From Streptomyces sp. WM6386 (GTDB lineage Bacteria; Actinomycetota; Actinomycetes; Streptomycetales; Streptomycetaceae): DNA of 64,000 bases. The DNA is taken from NCBI RefSeq assembly GCF_000972385.1, contig NZ_JXTE01000001.1:1-64000 (forward strand). The letters run 5' to 3'. The position numbers were made by a program, and so were the translations under genes. The number at the start of each line of letters is the position of its first letter. The first letter of the stretch is position 1. Below the pieces are notes generated by a model. That model was not told the origin of the DNA. It was given only the letters and a program-made list of their open reading frames with translations, and did not search any database. Below are positions 44,163 to 52,317 of this stretch, piece after piece.

Positions 44163-45397
44163 GCCGGGACTCCGTCCGTTACGCTGCGGCCGCTGGCGGT
44201 GGAGACGTCGAATTGGCCGGTTACGGCGGCGGTGATCAGGGCTTGGCGGCGTTCAGCGGCAAGCCTCTCGAATTTGGAGATCGAATCCTGCGTCAGCTGG
44301 ACCTTCATGAGGAGGCGGTCAAGCGCGCTGACTGCGGAATCTTGCTCGTTTCTAGGGGGAAGGTAGATCGGGAAGGACTTCAGTGAATCATTGTTGATGA
44401 TCCGGATGCGCGAATATTGTGCCCACTCTCTGATCTCTGATTCGGCAGACCAGAGTTGCCAGGCAATGAACCTTGCATTGACTCCGTGTCTTGGTGTGAG
44501 AGCAGTTAGCTGTTGGTTTCCCGTCGCTGCATGGTTCAGAAACGCGACCTTCCCGAGAGACTCTCCGATCCCGGTGATCAATACGCTTCCCGCAGGAAAC
44601 ACGGGTACGCCCGCTTGAGTCTGTGTAGTCCGCTCCGCTGGCGAGATGGTCAACCACCCGTCAAGTGCGGCAGGCGTGTACCAGGGAAGCCAGCCTCGTG
44701 CGACCTCCGATCCTTCTGTATGTCTGAGATCGGCTGGTGTGCTTCCTGTCTGTACATATTCCAATGCGCGGCGCAGCTGGGTGAGTCCGCGAGGTGCACC
44801 CAGTTCCCTGGCCGTTGCTCGACCGGTCAATTGGGCCGCGTGCGCCGTCAAACCCTCGCTAATCAGTTGCCGCTGCCTATGACGAAGATGCGTCAACTCG
44901 TCGATGCGGCCGGTCTCAGCGTCGAGGAAGCTGGCGATACGACGCTGCTCCCCCAGCGGCGGCAGCGGGATTCGGAGGTTACCAATCTCGCTCGCGTTTA
45001 TTGCCGGGTAACTCACCCCCGTGGACCTAGCGACGACTTCGTCGATGAAAGGCTGTGATTTGCAGTAGTACGAGAGGAAGCCGCCGTCAATGGTTGTCTC
45101 TGCCTCCAATACCGCAAATCCAGTCGAAAACACCAGTGGATCGCGTGTGGCCGGGACGGTTCCGATAGCCCGCAGGTATGTACGCACGGTTGAAACCACT
45201 ACGGAGCCGACAGGAGCAAGGCGCCTGGCCCTGGAGGGGGCTGAGGCGAAAACGCTGTCCTGTTCCGGAACCGTGATCTTCCCTAGAGAATCCACGGAAG
45301 CAATGTCGATGTAGCGGAATCGGAAATCAGGGTCTGTATCTTCCGGCAGTGCCCGACGATTAATTCGCGCGACGTCCTTGATGCGATAGGAGGTCAC
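44159..45397 (-). CDS. hsdS: Type I restriction enzyme, S (specificity) subunit
   Basis: A 412-residue protein with two target-recognition domains (about 1-150 and 200-360), each followed by a conserved helix (IPLPPLGEQRRIASFLDAET; FPIYLPPRNEQDSAVSALDR). It sets the DNA sequence methylated and cleaved by the HsdM/HsdR complex. It overlaps both hsdM and hsdR by four bases. Base composition is noticeably less GC-rich than its neighbours (for example 44390-44550), a common sign of exchanged specificity genes. Confidence 0.95.
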   Translation of the reverse strand: MTSYRIKDVARINRRALPEDTDPDFRFRYIDIASVDSLGKITVPEQDSVFASAPSRARRLAPVGSVVVSTVRTYLRAIGTVPATRDPLVFSTGFAVLEAETTIDGGFLSYYCKSQPFIDEVVARSTGVSYPAINASEIGNLRIPLPPLGEQRRIASFLDAETGRIDELTHLRHRQRQLISEGLTAHAAQLTGRATARELGAPRGLTQLRRALEYVQTGSTPADLRHTEGSEVARGWLPWYTPAALDGWLTISPAERTTQTQAGVPVFPAGSVLITGIGESLGKVAFLNHAATGNQQLTALTPRHGVNARFIAWQLWSAESEIREWAQYSRIRIINNDSLKSFPIYLPPRNEQDSAVSALDRLLMKVQLTQDSISKFERLAAERRQALITAAVTGQFDVSTASGRSVTDGVPA

Positions 45398-47409
45398 TCC
45401 GTAACCTCCCCCAGCAGTCCTTGGATCTCGGTCTCCAGCGCCTTCAAATCCGCGTCGATCTCCGCCAATGGCCGCGGAGGCTTGTATACGTAAAAATGCC
45501 GCGTAAACGGGATCTCATACCCCACCCTCGTCTTGCTGTGGTCGATCCACGCGTTCGGCACATGCGGGTGCACCTCCCGCTTCAGGTAATCCTCAACGTC
45601 CTCACCCAACGGCACGTTCTCGTAGTCCCGCAGCTCAGAGTCCGGCTCGGACGCGCCCTTGACCAACTGCACCTCGCCGTCCGCATCCCGCACCCCGATG
45701 GCCTCCCGTACCGCCTTCGCGAACGGCGCCCCCGCCGGCCACAGCAACCCAGCCGCGACGACCGCATCCTTCAAGGCCACGAGCGCGTCAGACTTCGTCC
45801 CCCACGACGAGCCCAGCAGCGTGCGCACCGCCGCCACGAACTCCTCGCTCTGCTCCAGCTTCTGCACCGGCTTGGCTGCGGCCAACGCGGCCAGCGTCTC
45901 CTCCGTCACCTCAAATCGGAGCTTCAACGGCCGCTCAACAGTGATCCGCTGGTACCCGAAGTCCGTGTTGGCGAAGACCTTTACCTTGCCGTGCTGCGGG
46001 TGGTTCTCGTCCTTTGCCGCGTCCAGCGCTTCCCCGTACAGGCGTGTGATGTCCGCGATGTGGTTGGGCTTGCCGTTCTTGCCGTCGCCCAGTTCCTTGC
46101 GCTTGTCACCAAGTGACTTACGCATCTTGACCCACTGGTCCCGCGCGTCCAGCAGGATGACTTTGCCCTTGTGGTCGGCGCTCTTACGGTTCGTGAGGAT
46201 CCAGAAGTACGTTGAGATGCCGGTGTTGTAGAAAAGCTGGTCCGGCAGCGCGACGATGGCCTCAAGCCAGTCGTTCTCCAGGATCCACCGGCGGATCTCC
46301 GACTCGCCCGATCCGGCCGCACCTGTGAACAACGGTGAGCCGTTGAAGACGATCGCGATACGGGATCCACCCTTGCCGTCCACGTCGACCGGCTTCATGT
46401 GGGAAATCATGTGCTGGAGGAAGAGGAACGAGCCGTCGTTGATGCGGGGCAGACCCGCAGCGAAGCGGCCGGCCTCGCCGAGGGAGTTGTGTTCGTACTC
46501 GACCTCGTCCTTGACCTTCTTCCACTCCACTCCGAACGGCGGGTTCGCGAGGAGGTAGTCGAACGTCTTCCGCTTGAACGCGGGGTTCGAGAAGGAGTTG
46601 CCGAACACCACGTTGCCTGGTTCTTGGCCCTTGATCATGAGGTCGGAGCGGCAGATGGCCCAGGACTCGGCGTTGAGCTCCTGTCCGTAAACCTCCACCT
46701 CTGCATGTTCGTTGAGGGCCATGATGTGCTCTTCGGCCGCGGAGAGCATGCCGCCGGTGCCGCAGGCCGGGTCCATCACCCTGCGGACCACTCCGGGGAG
46801 ATGGAGCGCATCGCCGTCCGGAGCGATGAGAAGGTTCACCATCAGCTGGATGACCTCACGCGGCGTGAAGTGCTCACCAGCCGTCTCGTTCGACTGCTCG
46901 GACCAGCGCCGGATGAGCTCCTCGAAGATGTAGCCCATGTTGTGATTGGGCACGCTGTCCGGGTGCAGGTCCAAGTCGGTGAAGACACCGAGGACGTTGT
47001 ACAACTGGTTGGCCGCCTCGAGCCGGCTGATGTGCCTGGTGAACTCGTAGGCCTCGAGAACTTCGCGCACGTTCTCGGAGAAGTTGCTCACGTAGAGCTT
47101 GAGGTTGGTCGCGGCGTGACCGGCATCTCCCGCGATCTTCTTCAACGTCAAGTCGGACTTGTTGTAGAAGGCGAGATCGCCGGCCGCGCGCCGCAGAAAG
47201 CCATCGGGGTCGACGTCCTCTTGGTCCTTGTACTTCTCAGCGACTGCTGCGACCTTCTCGCGCGTCGGTTCCAGGACGCACTCCAGACGACGAAGCAGGG
47301 TGAAGGGCAGGATCACCCTGCCGTACTCCGACTGCTTGTAGTCCCCGCGCAGGAGCTCGGCGACGGACCACGCCGCGTTCACCAACTCCGTGTGCTTGCT
47401 GCTGTTCAA
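45394..47409 (-). CDS. hsdM: Type I restriction enzyme, M (N6-adenine methyltransferase) subunit
   Basis: A 671-residue methylase. The SAM-binding motif is DPACGTGG (213-220) and the catalytic motif NPPF (289-292); N-terminal helices (RLECVLEPTREKV) are of the HsdM N type. The start is TTG at 47409 behind GGGGAATC. It forms the first gene of the type I operon and lies 94 bases downstream of another methylase on the same strand. Confidence 0.95.
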   Translation of the reverse strand: MNSSKHTELVNAAWSVAELLRGDYKQSEYGRVILPFTLLRRLECVLEPTREKVAAVAEKYKDQEDVDPDGFLRRAAGDLAFYNKSDLTLKKIAGDAGHAATNLKLYVSNFSENVREVLEAYEFTRHISRLEAANQLYNVLGVFTDLDLHPDSVPNHNMGYIFEELIRRWSEQSNETAGEHFTPREVIQLMVNLLIAPDGDALHLPGVVRRVMDPACGTGGMLSAAEEHIMALNEHAEVEVYGQELNAESWAICRSDLMIKGQEPGNVVFGNSFSNPAFKRKTFDYLLANPPFGVEWKKVKDEVEYEHNSLGEAGRFAAGLPRINDGSFLFLQHMISHMKPVDVDGKGGSRIAIVFNGSPLFTGAAGSGESEIRRWILENDWLEAIVALPDQLFYNTGISTYFWILTNRKSADHKGKVILLDARDQWVKMRKSLGDKRKELGDGKNGKPNHIADITRLYGEALDAAKDENHPQHGKVKVFANTDFGYQRITVERPLKLRFEVTEETLAALAAAKPVQKLEQSEEFVAAVRTLLGSSWGTKSDALVALKDAVVAAGLLWPAGAPFAKAVREAIGVRDADGEVQLVKGASEPDSELRDYENVPLGEDVEDYLKREVHPHVPNAWIDHSKTRVGYEIPFTRHFYVYKPPRPLAEIDADLKALETEIQGLLGEVTE

Positions 47410-47503
47410 GAGATTCCCCGAGTTCCTTCCGTACCGTCACGCCGCCCCGCGTACAGCCGCGTAGGTGCGCACAAGTGTGGTCGATATGTGAGGCCACGCA
47501 TGG

Positions 47504-49669
47504 CTAATGAAGCGAGTCGCCACCCGTGGGCGATGCCCGCGACTCCGACAATGGGACCAACTGCCCCCCCGTCAACCCGCTCGCCAACAACCTCGCCGTC
47601 TCCTCCGCCAGAACCTGCGCACGCCGCGCCTGGACACGCAACTCGTGCACCCGCCGGAACGCCTCCCCGTACTGCCTCTGCATCACCAGCGGGAGCAGAG
47701 GCACCCGCAACCGCCCCGGATTCACCTGCAAAACCGTCGTCCCCGTCGACGCGACCGCGATGTTGTCCTCCGCGCCCAGGAAACCGGCCAGGCACCACGA
47801 ATCGAGACGAGCCGGATCCGGTCGGAAGAGGTGGATCAGAGGGCCGAGCAGCGCACCGGCGTCATTTTCGTCGGCAACGCGCACCTTTGGACCGGTGCCG
47901 TCCGCAATCGCCCGTACGAGGACGTCGCCCTCTTCGATGACAGGCGCCACGTCGCCGCCGAACTCGGCAGCATCTCCGGTAGGGCCTGTACCGCGCGCGA
48001 TGTCGGTGCTGGTCAGGACAGGGCGAGGTTCGGGGCCACCGCCACGCCCTACACCGGACTCAGCACCAGGCGCCGTCCTCAACAGAGCCAACGCCCCACC
48101 CCTCACGAGGTCCGACGCCGTAGCCGTACGCCACTCGGCGTTCGACGCGCCCGAGGTGAAGTAGTCACTGCGGTGCGCCGCTTCAGCGAGCGACTCGGCA
48201 ACCCGAACCAGATCCGATCGCGCGGCGTCCAGGTCCGCCGCAAGTTCCACCGGATCGAGGTCCGACGGCGCGGCCCGCACCCGGCGGGCCGGCGTCAGGT
48301 CGGCAAGGTCGTCGAGGAGATCCACGACAGGGACCGCGCGCGCCACGTCCGGCACGTCGTTGAACCCGTCCGAATCTCCGACGAACTCCTCCCAGGCCGT
48401 CAACACCTGGGCCGAGAGGCCGGCCCAGTCCACGGCCGCGGGACGGCCTCCAGTCTTCGTCCGCGCGAGCGGCAACGTCCCCCGCGCAGGCCCGGCCCCC
48501 GTCGCCGTATCGACGAAGAGCACCGACTTGCGTTCCGGACCCCCCGGCTCAGGTCGCTGAAGAACCCAGATCTGCAATCCCACGTGCAGCGGCGGAGCCG
48601 CTCCCGCGGGCAGCGCCACGACAGCGCGCAGGGCGCCGCTACGTACAAGCTCCGCCCGTACGCGCCGCCCGGAGGCGCGGCTCGCGGTGGCGGGCGGCAG
48701 GATCAGAGCCGCGTAACCGCCAGGAGCGAGGTGCGCGAGCGCGTGCTGGACCCAGGCCAGCTCCGATTCCGCGCGGGCAGGCACGCCGTACGCCCAGCGA
48801 GGGTCGTACGCCAGCTCGTCGTGGCCCCAGTCGCGGTCGCCGTACGGGGGATTGCACAGTACGGCGTCGGCGACGACGTCGGGGAAGGAGTCCGCGCGGA
48901 GACTGTCACCGGTGCGCACGGTGACCGTGGACTCAGGCGCCGTCAAAAGCAGGCTCACCGCGGTGCGCTGCGCCTGCACAGGCACTGTGTCCTGCCCATA
49001 CAGCTTGCTCGCCCCGCGTCCCGCGGCTGCCGCGAGCAGGGTGCCGCTGCCGCAGGCAGGGTCGAGCACGCTCGTCGCGGTGCCAGGGATGAGGCGTGCG
49101 GCCAGGTCTGCGAGCGGTTCGGGCGTCTGGTACGTCCCGCTGGTCGCGCTGTCCTCCAGCTCCCGCTCCGCGAGCACGCCCAGCGCGGCCCGTGCGCCGT
49201 CGTCACGTACGCACGCGAGTAGGGCGCGCAGTACGGCCGCCTCGGCAATCGTGTAGCTGACGGCCTCCGAATTCGGGACGACGCCGGCCAGATCTGCTGC
49301 TGCGTCGGAGGCCCGGGCAGTGAGCTCGGCGTCCGGCAGTTCCGCGAGCGCCTTGAGATCGTCCGACGAGCGACGGGCCGCCGCCAAGACAAGGAGCAAC
49401 AGGTCTGCCGTAGCCCCGCTGCCCTGTCCCTGCATACGGAGGCGGAGCGTCGTGCGCAGCTCTTCCGCCGGGCTCGCGGCAGCGGCGTGGCCGCGCGCGG
49501 CCAGCCAGGCCCGCACTGTCTCAAGGTCGTACAGCGGGCTGCTGTCCGTGCCGCCCGAGGGGGCCGGGAAGTCGTCGTGTCGACGACGCCAGTTGCTGAC
49601 GGTGGCGCGCGTGACTCCTGCGATGCGGGAGATCTCGGCGGCTGTCACATGGGCGGACGGCTGGGGCAT
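47504..49669 (-). CDS. N6-adenine DNA methylase with N-terminal HTH and HsdS-like C-terminus
   Basis: A 721-residue protein. Residues 1-60 form a MerR/excisionase-like helix-turn-helix (ISRIAGVTRATVSNWRRR). The methylase core has DPACGSGTLL and CNPPYGDRDWG. The C-terminal 250 residues resemble one HsdS target-recognition domain (VNPGRLRVPLLPLVMQRQYG with following helices), so methylation and specificity seem fused. The ATG has AGGAGCCCTC. A good promoter (49706-49733) lies upstream. It is divergent from a DndB-like gene and upstream of the type I genes. It may be a stand-alone modification enzyme or part of a new system with its neighbour. Confidence 0.85.
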   Translation of the reverse strand: MPQPSAHVTAAEISRIAGVTRATVSNWRRRHDDFPAPSGGTDSSPLYDLETVRAWLAARGHAAAASPAEELRTTLRLRMQGQGSGATADLLLLVLAAARRSSDDLKALAELPDAELTARASDAAADLAGVVPNSEAVSYTIAEAAVLRALLACVRDDGARAALGVLAERELEDSATSGTYQTPEPLADLAARLIPGTATSVLDPACGSGTLLAAAAGRGASKLYGQDTVPVQAQRTAVSLLLTAPESTVTVRTGDSLRADSFPDVVADAVLCNPPYGDRDWGHDELAYDPRWAYGVPARAESELAWVQHALAHLAPGGYAALILPPATASRASGRRVRAELVRSGALRAVVALPAGAAPPLHVGLQIWVLQRPEPGGPERKSVLFVDTATGAGPARGTLPLARTKTGGRPAAVDWAGLSAQVLTAWEEFVGDSDGFNDVPDVARAVPVVDLLDDLADLTPARRVRAAPSDLDPVELAADLDAARSDLVRVAESLAEAAHRSDYFTSGASNAEWRTATASDLVRGGALALLRTAPGAESGVGRGGGPEPRPVLTSTDIARGTGPTGDAAEFGGDVAPVIEEGDVLVRAIADGTGPKVRVADENDAGALLGPLIHLFRPDPARLDSWCLAGFLGAEDNIAVASTGTTVLQVNPGRLRVPLLPLVMQRQYGEAFRRVHELRVQARRAQVLAEETARLLASGLTGGQLVPLSESRASPTGGDSLH

Positions 49670-49705
49670 GGAGGGCTCCTGGGCTCTCGGGAGCGAACAG
49701 TTAAC

Positions 49706-49733
49706 AACCTACAGCACTCGTCAAATCCGTCAA
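49706..49733 (-). promoter_or_regulatory. Promoter of the HTH-methylase gene, overlapping a repeated GTCAA element
   Basis: On the minus strand, -35 TTGACG (49728-49733) is 16 bases from -10 TAGGTT (49706-49711), a good HrdB-type match, about 37 bases upstream of the ATG. The region 49715-49746 also holds CGTCAA twice and a TTGAC in inverted orientation (CACTCGTCAA ... TTGACAGTG), a possible operator for the HTH domain of the methylase itself. Confidence 0.55.
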
Positions 49734-49862
49734 GGCGATTGACAGTGCTTTCACGGATATGCTTCTCTGGTCACGCTTCCGACGGTGAGCGTGGTGCCGT
49801 CGTCGAAGTCGCTCGATCGCCATGCCTTGCCGCCCGTTTCACAAGACCCGGAGGGGATCCTC

Positions 49863-51095
49863 ATGCGTCTCACCATGCCGACCGTCGCAGTCGAAGGAAC
49901 CCAGCTCACCGTCATGCCGTTCCGCGACGACGCGGTCATCGGAACCATGTCTGTACCGGCCCTCGTCCAGCTCGTCCCCTCGCCGCGCGCCGAGGAGGAC
50001 CCGAAGAAGCTCAAGGCCTCCTCCGGGCTCGTCCGGCGCCACGCCGAGCTGCGGTCAACCGTGCAGCGAACCCTGAAGTCGTCGCAGAAGGGGAAGAACG
50101 TCGCGTCGTACGCCGAGTACATCGCCGAAGGCCTCAAGGGCGAGCTCGGCGCCGCCTGGTCCACCCCGCCGATCACCCTGTGGCACGCCGGACCGCTGGC
50201 CGCGATCAGTGACGAGCTCGTGCCGGGCAGCGGCCTGCGCACCCTCACCATCGCGCCGGGCACCATGGTGATCGCCATCGACGGCGAGACCCAGACCACA
50301 GCCTGGCACGACCTCTACGACGACCCGGAGACGTACGGCCTGACGCACACCGAACTCGCCCAGGTACGCGTCCCGTTCGAGCTGTACGTCGACCTCGCCG
50401 CGGCCGACGCGCGGCAGATCTTCTACGACCGCAACGTCCAGGGCGTCGCCGTCGCCAAGAACCTCGCCATGTCGATGGACCAGCGGGACTTCGGCACCCG
50501 GCTCGCTCACCTCGTCGCGGATTCCGTCAAGGTCGAGGTTGACGGGAAGCGCGTGCCGTTCAGCCGGCTCGTCAACGCCAGCAAGCGGCAGGTCTCGCGC
50601 GGTGACCGTGAGGTCATCACTCTGTCGGCATTGCGCGCGCTGGTTGTGGCCACCATTTACGGGCGGAGCGGTCTGTCTCGCTCCGCCGAGACCGTCCATG
50701 AGGACGAACTGCCCGCGGGTACGCGGCCCGAGCAGGTGGAGGCCGCCGTCGTACCGCTGCTCGCACAGCTGATCTCCGAGCGTGCAGCGCACTTCGTGAA
50801 CCGCAGCGCACTGACCGCGCCTGCCGTCCTCGCCGGTGTGGGCATCGCCGCTCACCAGGCTCTGCCGTGGAGCGATCCCGCCTCCTCCCTGGAGGCCGAC
50901 GAACTCGACCGGCTGCTCGCCGACATCCACTGGGAGCGCGAGGCGGCGTACTGGGACGGCATCGCTGCCAAGGCCGGAGTGTCCGGCCGCCTCAACTTCA
51001 GCGGCGGCGTCAAGGACTCCGGCGGCCGCGTGGCCGACGCGATCCTCTACCCGGCCACCGAAGCCGGACGCAAGATCCGCGGCCGGCGTTCCTGA
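49863..51095 (+). CDS. DndB/DGQHR-like protein
   Basis: A 410-residue protein starting at ATG behind GGAGGGG; an upstream GTG at 49785 is possible. IDGETQTTAWHDL occupies the place of the family's DGQHR motif, and FELYVDLAAADARQIFYDRN followed by VAVAKNLAMSMDQRDFGTRL matches the conserved part. DndB regulates DNA phosphorothioation, and other family members sit in defence islands; no dndA, C, D or E gene is in this window. It is divergent from the HTH-methylase with a shared promoter region, so the two may form a pair. Confidence 0.7.
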   Translation: MRLTMPTVAVEGTQLTVMPFRDDAVIGTMSVPALVQLVPSPRAEEDPKKLKASSGLVRRHAELRSTVQRTLKSSQKGKNVASYAEYIAEGLKGELGAAWSTPPITLWHAGPLAAISDELVPGSGLRTLTIAPGTMVIAIDGETQTTAWHDLYDDPETYGLTHTELAQVRVPFELYVDLAAADARQIFYDRNVQGVAVAKNLAMSMDQRDFGTRLAHLVADSVKVEVDGKRVPFSRLVNASKRQVSRGDREVITLSALRALVVATIYGRSGLSRSAETVHEDELPAGTRPEQVEAAVVPLLAQLISERAAHFVNRSALTAPAVLAGVGIAAHQALPWSDPASSLEADELDRLLADIHWEREAAYWDGIAAKAGVSGRLNFSGGVKDSGGRVADAILYPATEAGRKIRGRRS

Positions 51096-51232
51096 ACCCG
51101 ACCCGAGGCGACACGTGCTCACGAGAAAGCGCGTTTCTCACAGACCTCGTCAAACGCAGGATCCCGCATCCCTGAAGCGAAGCGGCCGCACACCAACGAA
51201 CACCACCGTGTCCAGAGAAGACGGAGCCCGCC

Positions 51233-51805
51233 ATGACCATCCCGAACCCCGACCCGCAGCACCCGCACGGCCCGCAGGGCGGCTGGGGTCCGACGCCTCC
51301 GGTGTCGCCGTCCCCTGCTGAGGCCGCCACCCGTCGCAGACAGAGGATCAAGTACGGAGCCACCGCTCTCGTCGCCCTTCTCATAGGCGTCGGCATCGGT
51401 TCGAGCGGTGGCACCGGATCGACGGACGGCGGCACAACCGACGCGAAGGCGGAGCCCCAGCCAACGGTGACCGTCACCGAGACAGCGCAGGCCGAGGCCG
51501 AGCCCGCACCCACCGTGACCGAAACGGTCACCGCCAAGCCGAAGAAGACGGAGCCGGCTGGACCGGCGACCAGCTTCTCGGGTGAGGGCGAGTACCTCGT
51601 GGGCGAGGACATCAAGCCCGGCACGTACAAGACAGCTGGCCCCGAGGGCCAGTTCGGCTGTTACTGGGAGCGGGCCAAGGACGCCAGCGGAGAATTCGGC
51701 TCGATCATTGCCAACAACAATCTGAAAGGTCCGGGCCGGGTGACGCTCAACAGTGGCGAGTACTTCAAGACCAACCGCTGCCAGGAATGGAAGAGGGTCA
51801 GCTGA
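51233..51805 (+). CDS. Membrane-anchored hypothetical protein
   Basis: A 190-residue protein. Residues 1-38 are proline-rich and cytoplasmic, one membrane helix spans about 40-60 (YGATALVALLIGVGIGSS), then a Thr/Val/Glu-rich linker with TVTVTETAQ and TVTETVTA repeats. The C-terminal 75 residues form a domain with EYLVGEDIKPGTYKT and CYWERAKD and two Cys, seen in many streptomycete surface proteins of unknown role. The ATG has an ACGGAG site. No link to the flanking restriction genes is evident. Confidence 0.8.
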   Translation: MTIPNPDPQHPHGPQGGWGPTPPVSPSPAEAATRRRQRIKYGATALVALLIGVGIGSSGGTGSTDGGTTDAKAEPQPTVTVTETAQAEAEPAPTVTETVTAKPKKTEPAGPATSFSGEGEYLVGEDIKPGTYKTAGPEGQFGCYWERAKDASGEFGSIIANNNLKGPGRVTLNSGEYFKTNRCQEWKRVS

Positions 51806-51915
51806 GCCGCCGCGTGACGGGACGCAGGTGTCACGCCTGCGAGCGTTGATCACGCAGAGTCTCTGCCAGTTCCACGCGGTGAGTCTTGTCCGAGCTGTGT
51901 GCTAGGCATGACCTC

Positions 51916-52311
51916 ATGCCGCTGCCGCACTTCGAGCTCAGCAGTTCCCAGTACCGGCTTCTGGCCGAGACGGTGCTCAGTTCTCTGCCTGATCCCGCGA
52001 CGGAGGAAGATGCGCAACTGGAATGGAGTGCACGGGGATTGAATTGGGAAGACCCCGAGCTCGACGTGTCAGAGCTGATCTTCCTCGGACTTGTTTCTCG
52101 GGAGCAGGGTTTGTTCGCGATGACTCATCTGGGGGCGGCGGTTCACTATCGGGCCGTGTACGAGGCCGCCGAGGAGCGGCTGGCCGCTGTGGCGATGCTC
52201 GCTGAAGCGGCAGAGAACGTGGGCCCGCGGTTCAGCCGTGCGGTGCGTCGATTGGCCCAGGGCAGTTTCTCGTTTGGCGAGGCGCTTGCCGAGGTGGCCA
52301 GGAATGACTGA
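51916..52311 (+). CDS. Hypothetical protein
   Basis: A 131-residue soluble protein rich in acidic and helical segments (YRLLAETVLSSLPDPATEE; VRRLAQGSFSFGEALAEVA). The ATG at 51916 was preferred over a TTG at 51886; neither has a strong ribosome-binding site. It is convergent with the single-chain restriction enzyme, six bases apart. No family is recognised. Confidence 0.65.
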   Translation: MPLPHFELSSSQYRLLAETVLSSLPDPATEEDAQLEWSARGLNWEDPELDVSELIFLGLVSREQGLFAMTHLGAAVHYRAVYEAAEERLAAVAMLAEAAENVGPRFSRAVRRLAQGSFSFGEALAEVARND

Positions 52312-52317
52312 GACGGA

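Noticed and set aside
49863..51095. Dnd phosphorothioation system
   Set aside because: Only a DndB-like protein is present; no DndA, C, D or E homologue is seen in the window.
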